A stretch of DNA of 64,000 nt from Longimicrobiales bacterium (GCA_028284495.1 JANQRP010000042.1:1-64000), one strand, 5' to 3'; numbered from the stretch's first letter, positions 42,490 to 52,801 are shown. The notes: generated by a model not told the origin, from the sequence alone. Numbers and translations: made by a program.

Positions 42490-44927
42490 CAGGTGATCGG
42501 CCGGGTCCGCTTCTTCAGGACGAACAGCCCCTCCTGCATGCTGGTGACGATGATCGCGCCGCTCTCGAAGAAGGGATAGTTGCTCCACGCGCCCCCGAAT
42601 CCGGGGCCGCTCCCGTACGGCGCGGTGTCGAACATGCCGACCTCGACCGGGTTCAGCGGATCCGACGTGTCCAGGATGTGCAGCCCGTACTTGTAGTTGG
42701 CCTGGAAGGTCAGGTCGCCCACCACGTAGAGGTTGTGCGCGCTCGCCGGGAGCGAGCCCATGAACTCCTTCGCGAGAATCGGATCCTCGAGGTCGGTCAC
42801 GTCCCAGATCAGCGTGCGCGTGGTCTCGGCGTTGCCGGCGATCACGTCGCTCTCGTCGTTCATGATGAAGTAGCGCTGATCCTCGGTCAGCCACCCCTGG
42901 TGCATGTACGCCGGGTTGGGGTGCGTGGCGGTCGAGAGCTCGACGGGGTTCGCCTTGTCGGTCACGTCCGAGACCTGGAAGCGGCTGCCGGACATCCGGA
43001 GGCAGATCTCGCTGCCCTGATAGTCCTGGTCCGGGCCGCGGTACACGACGCACTGCGCGTCGTGGGTGCCGCCCGGATCGGCGCACCCGGCGAAGGTCGG
43101 GTTCAGCGGCTCGCTGATGTCCACCATGTGGATCCCGGAGCACTCGCGGCTCGTGAGGTACGCGAACCCGGTCTCCTCGTTGATGATGACGTTGTGGATG
43201 CTGGCCACGACGTTGTTCTCGTCACCCCGGTACAGGAGGTCCGGCTCGAAGAGCGCGGGGGTGTCCCCCACGTCCCGCAGCCGCGACAGATCGAACACCT
43301 GCATCCCGTGCGACCCCGCCCCGTCGGCGACGATGAAGGCGTGGTCCCTGTAGGTCTTGATGTCTCGCCACAGCTGGGACCGCGGCGTGTCGGGCGTCTT
43401 CGGCAGGTCACCGATCAGCACCGGCTGGGTCGGGTCGGTGATGTCGATGAACGAGGTGCCGTCGTTGCGACCGACGAGCGCGTACTCCCGCCCCGTCTCG
43501 GGGTCGGTCCATCCCCAGTTGTCGTTGGCCCGGACACCCCGCGCGCGCTCCGGCGCGGTCAGCATCGAGCCCGGGATGTACGCGTACAATTCGATGTCGG
43601 TGCAGTCGAACTGCTCCACGGAGCCCTCTTCGTCGCACTGGCGCTCCTCGCCCGTGATCGACGGCATCGCGTCGGGCGGGCTCAGCAGGAGGTCGACCTG
43701 CTGCCACGCCCCGTTGCCGCCCCGCTCGTACACGAACACGCCGCCGGCCTCGTGATCGAGACCCGCCGCCGTGACCGCGACGACGTCCCCACCCGAGACC
43801 ACGCGGTGCCCGAACGAATCCTCGGTGTTGGTCTCCTCCTCGGTGAATCGGAAGCTCTGCGTGGCGGCGTCCGGGGAGCCTCCCCCGGCCACGTCTCCGT
43901 ACACGAACGTCATGCCGGTCTCGATGCCCCGATCGACGGGTGCCCCGATCCAGACGTCGTCGCCCGCGATCGCCACGGCGTTGCCGAAGACGTCTCCATC
44001 CAGCGGCTCCGGCGCGTCGATCCGGGTCGGCTGCGACCATTCGCCCCCGTCGGCGGGGACCTGGTACAGGTACGCCGCGCCCGCCGCGAGAGCGGCCCTG
44101 GGCGCGCCGACGACCACGCGGTCGTCCACCATCGCGATCGAGGCGCCGAACGACGACTGCGCCTCGACCTCCACTGGCAACTCGCCCATCGCCTGCCACA
44201 TGCCGTTCTGCAGCCGGTACTCGAACACTTGGCCGGCGGCCTCGTCGGCGCCGTCGTCACCCGCGGCGAAGGGCGCGCCCACGAGAGCCCGGTCGCCGTT
44301 CATCGCGATCGCGGCCCCGAACGCATCGCCGGCCGCGGACGCCGGTGCCCGGAGGGTCTGCGCCTCGGACCAGCGACCGTCCGGCCCGCGCCGATATGCG
44401 TAGACGACCCCGGCCGGCTTCTCCTCGTCGTCATTGACCCGAAGCGCGAGTCGGCTGATCTCCGTCTGCACGCTGGTCTGCCCGACCAGGAGCCAGTCGC
44501 CGGCGGCCGCCATCGCGATCCCGTAGTCGACCGCGCAGAACCCGTTGTAGTTGCAGCGCGGGTCGAGGGTCTCGAGTCCGTCGGTATCGAGCACGGAGGC
44601 GTGGGTCCACCCGTCGCCCGCGCGATCGAAGGCGTCGATGCGCCCGCCGCGGCTCGCCACGAAAAGCGTGGTGCCGTTCGACGCCAGGAGCGCGCCGAAG
44701 CCGTCCGCCCGCTCCGCGTCCGGTGCGGTCAGCCGACCGGTCTCCACCCAGTCTCCGCCCTCCTTCCGATACAGGTAGACGGTACCGGGCCGGAAGCTGT
44801 TGTTCGGCTCACCGACGATCAGCGCGTCGCCGTCCACCAGGACCGCATTGCCGAAGGAACCGGACTGTGCCGAGGCCGGCGCGACGAACGCGCCGACGAG
44901 CAGGATCGAGAGGACGAGACGGGTCAT
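42489..44927 (-). CDS. choice-of-anchor B family secreted protein
   Basis: Protein of 812 aa from ATG at 44927; leader MTRLVLSILLVGAFVAPASAQ is a clean type-I signal peptide. The first half has FG-GAP-like repeats (SGSFGNAVLVDGDALIVGEP, DGFGALLASNGTTLFVAS, GDAFGAAIAMNGDRALVGAPFA). The second half has LVIVD-type repeats typical of the choice-of-anchor B family (DNWGWTDPETGREYALVGRNDGTSFIDITDP, IHNVIINEETGFAYLTSREC, GLHILDTSDPLNPVEVG). No C-terminal sorting tail is evident. Likely a large extracellular double propeller; partner unknown. Confidence 0.8.
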   Translation of the reverse strand: MTRLVLSILLVGAFVAPASAQSGSFGNAVLVDGDALIVGEPNNSFRPGTVYLYRKEGGDWVETGRLTAPDAERADGFGALLASNGTTLFVASRGGRIDAFDRAGDGWTHASVLDTDGLETLDPRCNYNGFCAVDYGIAMAAAGDWLLVGQTSVQTEISRLALRVNDDEEKPAGVVYAYRRGPDGRWSEAQTLRAPASAAGDAFGAAIAMNGDRALVGAPFAAGDDGADEAAGQVFEYRLQNGMWQAMGELPVEVEAQSSFGASIAMVDDRVVVGAPRAALAAGAAYLYQVPADGGEWSQPTRIDAPEPLDGDVFGNAVAIAGDDVWIGAPVDRGIETGMTFVYGDVAGGGSPDAATQSFRFTEEETNTEDSFGHRVVSGGDVVAVTAAGLDHEAGGVFVYERGGNGAWQQVDLLLSPPDAMPSITGEERQCDEEGSVEQFDCTDIELYAYIPGSMLTAPERARGVRANDNWGWTDPETGREYALVGRNDGTSFIDITDPTQPVLIGDLPKTPDTPRSQLWRDIKTYRDHAFIVADGAGSHGMQVFDLSRLRDVGDTPALFEPDLLYRGDENNVVASIHNVIINEETGFAYLTSRECSGIHMVDISEPLNPTFAGCADPGGTHDAQCVVYRGPDQDYQGSEICLRMSGSRFQVSDVTDKANPVELSTATHPNPAYMHQGWLTEDQRYFIMNDESDVIAGNAETTRTLIWDVTDLEDPILAKEFMGSLPASAHNLYVVGDLTFQANYKYGLHILDTSDPLNPVEVGMFDTAPYGSGPGFGGAWSNYPFFESGAIIVTSMQEGLFVLKKRTRPIT

Positions 44928-45117
44928 GGGATCTCCGGGATTGTACTGTGTCGCGGGTGAGGCGGACGTACGAGGCCGGGCCGCCTGCGCCAAGGTAGCC
45001 TACGGCAGGCACTCCCGCCCAACAAATACGCCCACGGCCCGCACGCTACCCGCATGTGGCGGCCTACCCTACTGTCACGACGATCCGGGACGGGGACACG
45101 CTCCTGCGCGCTCCCGC

Positions 45118-46875
45118 CTACCGGCGGTACCGCACCTCCCCGTGCACGATCGTGTAGTCCACCTGCGCCTCGGGGATCTCGTCCATCGGGATCGTGAGGA
45201 TGTCGCGGTCGAGCACCGCGATGTCCGCGTACTTTCCGACCGTGATCGATCCGAGGTCGTCCTCGTCGAACGCCGCATAGGCGTTGTTGATGGTGTACGT
45301 CTCGAGCGCCTCCTCGCGGGTGAGCGCCTCCTCCGGGTAGAACGGCCCCTCCGCGGTCATCCGGCTGACGGTGGAGTAGAACGACGCGACCGGAGAGATC
45401 CGCTCGACGGGGACGTCGGTGCCGTTGTTGATGACGACGCCCATGTCGGTCAGCGTGCGCCACTTGTAGGCCCCGTTCTCGGCGCGCTCACGTCCGAGGC
45501 GCTTCAGCACCCACGGTCCGTCCGACGTGCCGTGCACCCCCTGCATCGAGGCGATGATGCCGAGCTCGGCGAAGCGCGGTAGGTCGTCGGGATGGATGTG
45601 CTGGGCATGCTCGACCCGCCACCGGAGCGATGCGCCGTCCACGCCCACCTCCTCCCAGACCGACTCGTAGATGTCGATCGTCTCGCGGTTGGCGCGGTCA
45701 CCGATGGCATGCGTGTTCAGCTGGTAGCCGTTGTCGACGGCGATGCGCGCCGTCTCGGCAATCACTTCGGGCTCCTCGAGATTGAGTCCGCTGCTGGTGG
45801 GGAGGTCCGCGTACGGCGCCAGAAGCCAGGCTCCGTGGGGCCCCAGCGCGCCGTCGATCTGCTCCTTGATCGAGCGGACGGTGAGGAAGCCGTCGGCGTG
45901 CCCGTCCATGAAGTAGTCCCCGAGGTTGTCACGCATCGACTCCAGCGACTCGCCCCTCACCATGACGTAGAGGCGGACCGGCAGCTCGCCGGCGTCCGCC
46001 ATCGCCCGGAAGCGGTCGATCGTCCCGAAACCGGAGCCGGCGTCGTGAAAGGCGGTCACGCCGTGAGCCAGCGCGTCCTCACCGGCCAGCCGGACCTGAC
46101 GCCGGAAGGCGGCGTCGCGCTCCTCGGGCGTCGTGGCGTCGTTCGGGTAGGCGGAACGGGCGCGACCCGCGAGCCCCTGCGCCGTCTCGCGAAGCAGCCC
46201 CGTCGGGTCGCCGTTCGCGTCCATCACGATCTCGCCGCCCGGTGGATTCGGGGTGTCGCCGGTGATGCCGGCGGCCTCGAGAACGGCCTCGTTGACGAAG
46301 GCTGCGTGGCCGCTCGCGTGCCCCAGCCGCACCGGGTTCTCGGGCGATACCGCCGAGAGCATGTCGTGGACCGGAACTCCCTCCACGCTTCCCTCCGGAA
46401 TCGACGCCCACTTCTCCTGGTGCCACCCCCGCCCCTCGATCCACTGCCCGGGCTCGGCCTGCGCGACGGCCTGCTCCACCATCGAGACGATCTCCTCCCA
46501 CGAGGTCACGTCCATGAGATCGAGGATCTCCTTCGACCGGCCAAGGCTCATGTAGTGGCCGTGCCCCTCGATGAACCCGGGAATCGCGAGGCGACCGGCC
46601 AGGTCGATCACCTCCGTGGCCTCCCCGACGTACGCCCGGATCTCGTCGCTCGTGCCCACCGCGACGATTCGGCCGTCCCGCATCGCCACGGCCTCGGCCT
46701 CCGGGAGAGAGGCGTCGACCGTCACGACGCGCCCGTCGGTCAGCACGAGGTCGGCGGCGTCGGCGGACGTCGCGGCGTCCGGCCCCCCCTCGCACCCGGC
46801 CGCGACGATCGCGGCGAGCGCCAGGGGGACGAACCTCGGACGAACGGCCTTCAGGGGGGTGGACGGGCGCTTCAT
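45118..46875 (-). CDS. exported YtcJ-like amidohydrolase
   Basis: Protein of 585 aa from ATG at 46875, with a lipoprotein-like leader (ALAAIVAAGCEGG). The metal-dependent hydrolase fold is of the YtcJ type: VVTVDASLPEAEAVAMRDGRI, then the metal-binding IEGHGHYMSLG (HxH), LNTHAIGD, VEHAQHIHP, and the closing NNGTDVPVERISP plus GSITVGKYADIAVLD. Family members hydrolyse amide or imide bonds, substrates mostly unknown. Monocistronic by appearance. Confidence 0.85.
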   Translation of the reverse strand: MKRPSTPLKAVRPRFVPLALAAIVAAGCEGGPDAATSADAADLVLTDGRVVTVDASLPEAEAVAMRDGRIVAVGTSDEIRAYVGEATEVIDLAGRLAIPGFIEGHGHYMSLGRSKEILDLMDVTSWEEIVSMVEQAVAQAEPGQWIEGRGWHQEKWASIPEGSVEGVPVHDMLSAVSPENPVRLGHASGHAAFVNEAVLEAAGITGDTPNPPGGEIVMDANGDPTGLLRETAQGLAGRARSAYPNDATTPEERDAAFRRQVRLAGEDALAHGVTAFHDAGSGFGTIDRFRAMADAGELPVRLYVMVRGESLESMRDNLGDYFMDGHADGFLTVRSIKEQIDGALGPHGAWLLAPYADLPTSSGLNLEEPEVIAETARIAVDNGYQLNTHAIGDRANRETIDIYESVWEEVGVDGASLRWRVEHAQHIHPDDLPRFAELGIIASMQGVHGTSDGPWVLKRLGRERAENGAYKWRTLTDMGVVINNGTDVPVERISPVASFYSTVSRMTAEGPFYPEEALTREEALETYTINNAYAAFDEDDLGSITVGKYADIAVLDRDILTIPMDEIPEAQVDYTIVHGEVRYRR

Positions 46876-47018
46876 CGGTACGGCTCCGGCTCGGGTCCAG
46901 CATCGCTGCGGCGCGCCGACCACACGCCGGCGCGGACGTCGAGAATGTGGGCCCCGCGATCCTGCGGCCAGATCGACGTGTGCGGCCATGCTGCGCCGCG
47001 GGGTCCGCCCGAGCGACC

Positions 47019-48236
47019 TCATCCCGACGCCGCCGCCTCGCCCGCGGTCCGCCCGGTGGCCCATGCCCAGAGGAAGTTGTGCCCCCCGATCGGGCCGAAT
47101 GCGTCGAGCACCTCGCCGCACAGGTACAGCCCGGGCGTGACGCGGCTCTCGAGCGTTCGCGTGTCCACCTGATCGAGCCGGACGCCGCCGCCCGTCACCT
47201 CCGCCTTTCGGTAGCCCTCGTCCCCGGTCCACGGAAGGGCGTATCGGGTCAGAAGCTCGACGAGCCTCAGCCGGTCCTCGCGGCGGATGTGGGCGCGCGA
47301 GGTGTCCCACGGCACCCCCGCCTCGTCCGCGATGGCGCGCGCGAGCCGCGTGGGCAGTCGCTCCGAGAGAAGCGTCCCGACCTGCCCGCTGCCCTCCATC
47401 AAATCCGCGTCCCACCGCTCCGCCGGCACGTCGCACCAGCGCACCCAGATCCGCTCCCGCGCCTCGGGCCGTCGGGTGGCGGCGTGCGACGCGTCGAGCA
47501 CCGCCGGCCCGCTGTACCCCCGGTGCGTGAAGAGGAACGATCCGTTCACGTCGATCGCGGCGGCACCATCCGACCGGAGACGCACGTCCAGCGTCACGCC
47601 CGCGAGATCCGCGTGGACCGGTGGGTCGGCGAGCAGCGGGGTCAGGGCCGGATACGTGGGCGTGACGGCGTGGCCGCTCGCTTCGGCCCACCGGAGGCCG
47701 TCCCCGTCCGATCCGGTGGCCGGCACCGATAGTCCCCCCGTCGCGATCACGACGGCGTCGAAGTGCTCCGACTCCGAGCCCTCGACGTCGACGCGCCAGC
47801 CGGCGCCGTCGGGCGTCACCGAGATGACTCGCGCGTCGAACCGGGCTTGCGCACCCGACGCTCGAACCGCTTCCACGAGTCGATCGCGTACCACCCGCGC
47901 CCGGTCGGCGACGGGGAAGAGCTTGTCGAACTCCGGCTCGTGCTTCAGCGCGATGCCCAGATCCACCTCGAAAAAGGCACGCTGCTCGACCAGCGGCCAG
48001 GCGCGCAGCATCCGGCGGAGTGTGTTCTCCGACGAGTCCGTCACGTACCGCTCGGGCCGGAACGTCCCCGGCAGCACGTTGCACCGACCACCGCCGCTGA
48101 TGAGGATCTTGCGACCTCCGTCCCTCGTGCGCTCGAAGAGCACCGTCTCGGCCCCGGCACGCCCGGCGTGCAGCGCCGCACACAGTCCGGCGGCGCCCCC
48201 TCCGACCACGGCGACCCGGCGTTTCGCGTCTTTCAT
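47019..48236 (-). CDS. HI0933/YhiN-type FAD-binding oxidoreductase (aminoacetone oxidase-like)
   Basis: Protein of 405 aa. FAD-binding GGGAAGLCAALHAGRAG, then the family-specific GRKILISGGGRCNV, the long central beta domain (LRSDGAAAIDVNGSFLFTHRGYSGP), and the C-terminal AEVTGGGVRLDQVDTRTLESRV and LCGEVLDAFGPIGGHNFLWAWATG. These are the hallmarks of the HI0933 family, whose physiological substrate is uncertain. Flavoprotein of the cytoplasm. Confidence 0.9.
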   Translation of the reverse strand: MKDAKRRVAVVGGGAAGLCAALHAGRAGAETVLFERTRDGGRKILISGGGRCNVLPGTFRPERYVTDSSENTLRRMLRAWPLVEQRAFFEVDLGIALKHEPEFDKLFPVADRARVVRDRLVEAVRASGAQARFDARVISVTPDGAGWRVDVEGSESEHFDAVVIATGGLSVPATGSDGDGLRWAEASGHAVTPTYPALTPLLADPPVHADLAGVTLDVRLRSDGAAAIDVNGSFLFTHRGYSGPAVLDASHAATRRPEARERIWVRWCDVPAERWDADLMEGSGQVGTLLSERLPTRLARAIADEAGVPWDTSRAHIRREDRLRLVELLTRYALPWTGDEGYRKAEVTGGGVRLDQVDTRTLESRVTPGLYLCGEVLDAFGPIGGHNFLWAWATGRTAGEAAASG

Positions 48237-48304
48237 GCTCGAAGGCTATCTGGCGGTCGTGTCACGAGACAGGCCGGGGGGTGGCGTCGGGCACGCGTGT
48301 CTTC

Positions 48305-49447
48305 ATGTTCAGGGACATGCTCAACGGGATGGCGTTCTCTCTACTCGAGGTCGTCGTCGGACTCGGGCTCCTGACGTTCGGAGCGAATCGACTCGTGTTC
48401 GGCGCGGCCTCCCTCGGTCGCCGGCTCGGTCTCTCGTCGATCGTGATCGGCCTGACCGTCCTGGCCACCGGCACGTCCGCGCCCGAGGTCGCGGTCTCCG
48501 TGCAGGCGTCGCTCTCCGGGCGCGGCGAGGTGGCGCTGGGGAACGTCATCGGATCGAACATCTTCAACGTACTCATGGTTCTCGGGCTCTCCGCCCTCGC
48601 GGGCGCCCTGACCGTACAGCGCCAGCTCGTGCGGCTCGACCTCCCGGTCATGCTGGGCGTCGCGACGCTGCCCCTCCTGCTCGGGCTCGACGGGTCGCTC
48701 TCCCGGGGTGAGGGATTCCTCCTGCTCGCGCTCCTGGTCGCGTACGTGAGCGTCCTGATGTGGAGCACGCGTCGCGATCAGGCCCTCCAGACCGACGTGC
48801 CCGAACTCTCGTGGGGACGGACGATTCTCTATCTCGTCGTGGGGATCGCGGGGCTGGTGCTCGGGGCGAACCTGCTCGTGGGCGGCGCCGCGGACATCGC
48901 GCGCACCTTCGGCATCAGCGAACTCGTGATCGGGCTCACGCTCGTGGCCGTCGGGACGTCGCTGCCCGAGCTGGCGACCTCCCTGGCGGCGGCGAGGCAG
49001 GGCGAGCGCGACATGGCCGTCGGGAACGTGGTCGGCTCGAACATCTTCAACGTGCTGGCCGTCCTGGGCGCCGGTGCCGCGGTCGGCGACCTGCCGGTGG
49101 CTCCAGGCGTCATCAACGTCGACCTCCCCGTGATGCTCGCGGTCACCTTCGCCTGCGTCCCGGTCTTCTGGACCGGCTGCCGGATCGCCCGCACGGAGGG
49201 GGCGGTGCTCGTCGGGTACTACGTGATCTACCTCACGTACCTGCTCCTGAACGCCACGTCGCACGGACTCGAGGACGACTTCACCTTCGCCGTCGTCAGC
49301 TTCGTGATCCCGCTGACGGTGCTCGCGGGCGGGCTCGCGTGGTTCACCGCGAAGGACTCGGATGCGGATGCGGAGTCGGGAGAGGATCCCGAACCGGATC
49401 CCGAACCCGCTGCAGAAGGAGTCCCCCGATCAGGAAGAACGACGTGA
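48305..49447 (+). CDS. calcium/sodium antiporter (CaCA superfamily)
   Basis: Protein of 380 aa (a GTG 24 bp upstream or an ATG at 48317 are alternatives). Two homologous halves with the alpha repeats: LTVLATGTSAPEVAVSV with GNVIGSNIFN, and LTLVAVGTSLPELATSL with GNVVGSNIFN. About ten membrane helices. Family proteins exchange Ca2+ or related ions for Na+. The acidic tail (DSDADAESGEDPEPDPEPA) is unusual. Its last 104 bp overlap the convergent MFS gene. Confidence 0.9.
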   Translation: MFRDMLNGMAFSLLEVVVGLGLLTFGANRLVFGAASLGRRLGLSSIVIGLTVLATGTSAPEVAVSVQASLSGRGEVALGNVIGSNIFNVLMVLGLSALAGALTVQRQLVRLDLPVMLGVATLPLLLGLDGSLSRGEGFLLLALLVAYVSVLMWSTRRDQALQTDVPELSWGRTILYLVVGIAGLVLGANLLVGGAADIARTFGISELVIGLTLVAVGTSLPELATSLAAARQGERDMAVGNVVGSNIFNVLAVLGAGAAVGDLPVAPGVINVDLPVMLAVTFACVPVFWTGCRIARTEGAVLVGYYVIYLTYLLLNATSHGLEDDFTFAVVSFVIPLTVLAGGLAWFTAKDSDADAESGEDPEPDPEPAAEGVPRSGRTT

Positions 49448-50603
49448 TGGCGAGGACGGCCCAGCGCTGATTCCCCGTCGTGAGCGACACGAATCCGAAG
49501 ACCGCGGGCCCCAGGATGGACGATGCCTTCCCGCAGAAGGCGTAGAATCCGAACATCTCCGCCTCCTTTCCATCCGGGATCAGAGCGGACATGTAGCTGC
49601 GGCTGGCGGCCTGGATCGAACCCAGGTTGAACCCTGCGAGTAGCGCGATGCCCCAGAACTCGCCCTTCGTCTCCACGAAGAAGGCCAGCACCCCGAGCAC
49701 GAACCACGCCGTGAGGGTGAGGGTGACGACGCGACGCGGTCCCCATCGATCCGTCGGTCCCGCGAGAGCGTACGCCCCGAAGAGCGCCGAAATCTGGACG
49801 ACGAGGAAGAGCACGATGAGCTCCGTCTCTTCGAATCCGAGCGTGGCGGACGCGAAGTTCGACGCGAACCAGATGACCGTGAGCACCCCGTCGATGTAGA
49901 CGAAGAAGGCGATGAGGAACCGGCGAAGATCCCGATGCCCCCAGACGTCCTTCAGGATCGCGGTGAACCCGGTCAGCCCCGCGACGGCCGCAGCCCGGAC
50001 CGACTCTCCACGGCCGCGGTCGTCGGGGAGGATGGCGAACGTCGGAAGGCTGAACAGGAGAAAGAAGCCCGCCACGACGAGCCAGAGGAGATCGAAGGCG
50101 CCGGCCTGGGCGAGCGGCAGCGCGATGGCGAGCCCCACGGCGGAACCCGCGTACCCCACGGCGAATCCGATTCCCGAGATGCGACCGCGTTCCTCCCGGG
50201 CCGCGATCTCCGGCAGGTACGCGTTGTAGAACACCAGCGCCCCTTCGAAGCCGATGTTCGCCGCCACCGCGAGCAGGAACCCCGGCACCACCATTCCCGG
50301 CTCCAGCAGACCGAACGACGCGACCGCCGCCACGCAGACGAGCGTGTACAGGGCCATGAACTGCTTGCGGATTCCCGCGCCGTCCGCGATGGCACCGAAC
50401 AGCGGGGAGGTGAGCGCCACGAACAGGACGGACACGGAGCCCACGGCTCCCCACCATGCGTCGCCCCGCCCCGCGTCGACACCGGTGTTGCCGACGATCA
50501 CGTTCGCGTAGTAGACGCCGAAAACGGTCGAGGTGATGACCGCGGGGTAGACGGAGTTCGCGAAGTCGTAGGCGGCCCACGCGGCCACGTGCTTCCGGTT
50601 CAT
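49344..50603 (-). CDS. MFS transporter, UMF1-type
   Basis: Protein of 419 aa from ATG at 50603. Twelve membrane segments; the N-terminus HVAAWAAYDFANSVYPAVITS and the FNLGSIQAASRSYMSALIPDGKEAEMFGFYAF element are characteristic of the UMF1/Atg22-like branch of the major facilitator superfamily. The C-terminal DPVRDPLPTPHPHPSPSR tail is proline-rich and overlaps the convergent antiporter gene. Substrate unknown; some relatives export amino acids. Confidence 0.85.
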   Translation of the reverse strand: MNRKHVAAWAAYDFANSVYPAVITSTVFGVYYANVIVGNTGVDAGRGDAWWGAVGSVSVLFVALTSPLFGAIADGAGIRKQFMALYTLVCVAAVASFGLLEPGMVVPGFLLAVAANIGFEGALVFYNAYLPEIAAREERGRISGIGFAVGYAGSAVGLAIALPLAQAGAFDLLWLVVAGFFLLFSLPTFAILPDDRGRGESVRAAAVAGLTGFTAILKDVWGHRDLRRFLIAFFVYIDGVLTVIWFASNFASATLGFEETELIVLFLVVQISALFGAYALAGPTDRWGPRRVVTLTLTAWFVLGVLAFFVETKGEFWGIALLAGFNLGSIQAASRSYMSALIPDGKEAEMFGFYAFCGKASSILGPAVFGFVSLTTGNQRWAVLAITSFFLIGGLLLQRVRDPVRDPLPTPHPHPSPSR

Positions 50604-50769
50604 GGACGGGCGGGTGGACGGAAGGGCAGGTTCGCACGACGTCCGCACGGTACTCCCCGCCGACTGCGCCCGAAAGCGTGACGCGTCCGGCTTGTTGCGC
50701 CCCACCCCACCCGCGGCGACTCTTCGGACTTCCGCCCCCGCTCACCACGCCCTCCACCTCCCCGCGCGC

Positions 50770-51546
50770 ATGAACCGAATCGAGGGACGCACGGTGCTCG
50801 TCACCGGCGCCACCGCGGGGATCGGCGAGGCGTGCGCGAGGCGATTCGCCGCCGAGGGCGCCCGGGTGGTCCTGCTCGGTCGGAGGCACGAGCGCCTCGA
50901 TGCGCTCGCGGCCGAGCTTCGCGAGGCGCACGGAGCCGAGGTCCGCACGGCCGCGCTCGACGTCCGCGACCGGTTGGCGGTGGAGCGGCTCCGCGACGAG
51001 CTCGAGGCGGAGGGATTCGCCCCCGACGTGGTCCTGAACAACGCGGGAAAGGCGCGCGGTCTCGACCCGGTCCACGAGGGCGACCCCGACGACTGGGACG
51101 AGATGATCGACACCAACCTGAAGGGGCTGCTCTGGGTCACGCGGGCGTTCCTTCCGGCGATGATCGAGGCGGACCGCGGACACGTGATCAACATCGGCAG
51201 CACCGCGGGTCGGTGGACCTACCCGAAGGGCAACGTGTACGCCGCGACCAAGTTCGGCGTGAAGGCGCTCACCGAGGGCATCAACCTGGACCTCCTCGGC
51301 ACCCGCGTGCGGGTGTCGAGCGTGGATCCCGGTCTGGTCGAGACGGAGTTCAGCGAGGTCCGGTTCCACGGCGACGTGGAGCGCGCGAGGACGGTCTACG
51401 AGGGATACCGGCCGCTACGGGCCGAGAACGTCGCCGACGCCGTCGCCTACGTGGTGAACGCCCCCGAACACGTCGATGTCTTCAACCTCGTGCTGCTCCC
51501 CACCGACCAGCGCCACTCGATGCTCGTGCACCGGGACGACGCGTGA
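50770..51546 (+). CDS. SDR-family oxidoreductase (YdfG-like)
   Basis: Protein of 258 aa, start MNRIEGRTVLVTGATAGIGEA with the TGxxxGIG cofactor motif. Other conserved points are NNAGKARG, the catalytic serine/tyrosine/lysine set (IGSTAGRWTYPKGNVYAATKFGVKALT with YxxxK) and the long NLDLLGTRVRVSSVDPGLVETEFS. Residues DVRDR favour NADP. Relatives reduce 3-hydroxy acids such as serine or malonic semialdehyde. Followed after 22 bp by an MFS gene on the same strand. Confidence 0.9.
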   Translation: MNRIEGRTVLVTGATAGIGEACARRFAAEGARVVLLGRRHERLDALAAELREAHGAEVRTAALDVRDRLAVERLRDELEAEGFAPDVVLNNAGKARGLDPVHEGDPDDWDEMIDTNLKGLLWVTRAFLPAMIEADRGHVINIGSTAGRWTYPKGNVYAATKFGVKALTEGINLDLLGTRVRVSSVDPGLVETEFSEVRFHGDVERARTVYEGYRPLRAENVADAVAYVVNAPEHVDVFNLVLLPTDQRHSMLVHRDDA

Positions 51547-51568
51547 CGCGACACGTGAGGCGAGGCGC

Positions 51569-52801
51569 GTGAGGCACAAGACGTCCCCCGGCGTGATCGT
51601 CTTCGCGCTGTGGCTGCTCGTGTTCTCGTCGGCCAGCCAGATCATGATCATCTCGCCGATCCTTCCCCGGATCGGAGAGGAGCTGCAGATCGCGGACGCC
51701 GTCCTCGGCACGCTGATCTCGGCCTACGCACTCATGGTCGGCGTCTTCGCGATCATCTCGGGGCCGATCTCGGACAAGATCGGACGCCGCCAGATCCTGC
51801 TCTGGGGCACCGGCGTGATGACCGTCGCGCTGGTCCTCCACATGTTCGTCGTGGACTACTACTCCTTCCTCGCGGTGCGCGTGTTCGCCGGTGTGGCGGG
51901 GGGGATTCTCAGCGGCGCGGCGGTCTCGTACGTGGGCGACTACTTCCCGTACAACCGACGCGGCTGGGCTACGGGCTGGATCATGAGTGGCTCGGCGTTC
52001 GGCCAGATCATCGGGATTCCGCTCGGGATCGTCCTGGCCGGCGAGTTCGGCTTCAAGGCTCCGTTCTGGGTGTTCGCCTTCACGATGGCGGGGGCGTTCC
52101 TCCTCATCCTCGCGAAGGTCCCACAGCCCGACGTGTCGCTCTCGCAGGAGCGCGTCACGGTCGGCAGCGCGTTCCGGAACTACATGGCGATGCTCGCGCG
52201 ACCCGAGATCGCCTGGGCGTCGTTCGCGTTCTTCATGATGTTCCTCGGGGTCTCCCTGTACGTGGTGTACCTCCCGACCTGGCTCGAGCGCGACCTCGGC
52301 GCGGCACCCAACGCGATCGCCGTGCTGTTCCTCGTCGGCGGCATCGCCAACGTCCTGAGCGGTCCGCAGGCCGGGAAGCTCTCGGACCGCATCGGTCGGA
52401 AGGGAATCATCCTGGCGTCGTGTGTCGGGCTGTTCGTGGTGATGTCGCTCACGACCGTGCTCGTGACCGAGTTCTGGATCGCGTACCCGATGTTCTTCCT
52501 GGCCATGGTTCTTGTCGCGATGCGTATCTCCCCCTTCTCGGCGCTCCTCACCGCGCTGGTGGACGGCAACCGACGGGGGTCGCTGATGAGCCTCTCCGTG
52601 GCGCTCGGCCAGGTCGGGTTCGCGGTTGGCGCGGCGCTGGCCGGGTGGCTGTTCGACGTCACGGGGTACTGGAGCAACACCGTGCTGGGAGCCTTCTCCG
52701 TTCTCGCCATGGGCATCATCGTCTGGGTGGCGCTGCCGGAGCCCCGAGGCGACGTCGGCTCCCCGATGGGCGCCGATCCCGCACCCGCCGGCGAGGTCTG
52801 A
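51569..52801 (+). CDS. MFS transporter
   Basis: Protein of 410 aa; GTG start at 51569 is preferred because the longer frame overlaps the SDR gene. Twelve helices, with DKIGRRQILLWG and DRIGRKGIILAS as the two MFS loop 2-3 motifs. The N-terminal substrate half is conserved with sugar or drug exporters (ASQIMIISPILPRIGEEL). Co-directional with the SDR (22 bp gap) and the response regulator (6 bp gap), so the three may form an operon. Substrate unknown. Confidence 0.9.
   Translation: MRHKTSPGVIVFALWLLVFSSASQIMIISPILPRIGEELQIADAVLGTLISAYALMVGVFAIISGPISDKIGRRQILLWGTGVMTVALVLHMFVVDYYSFLAVRVFAGVAGGILSGAAVSYVGDYFPYNRRGWATGWIMSGSAFGQIIGIPLGIVLAGEFGFKAPFWVFAFTMAGAFLLILAKVPQPDVSLSQERVTVGSAFRNYMAMLARPEIAWASFAFFMMFLGVSLYVVYLPTWLERDLGAAPNAIAVLFLVGGIANVLSGPQAGKLSDRIGRKGIILASCVGLFVVMSLTTVLVTEFWIAYPMFFLAMVLVAMRISPFSALLTALVDGNRRGSLMSLSVALGQVGFAVGAALAGWLFDVTGYWSNTVLGAFSVLAMGIIVWVALPEPRGDVGSPMGADPAPAGEV

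Noticed and set aside
42414..44960. Long plus-strand open frame (about 848 codons)
   Set aside because: It is antisense to the choice-of-anchor B gene and has the V/R/D/H-rich composition of a shadow frame.
46876..48183. Upstream extension of the amidohydrolase frame
   Set aside because: It runs antisense-in-frame through the flavoprotein gene; the lipoprotein leader at 46875 gives the natural start.
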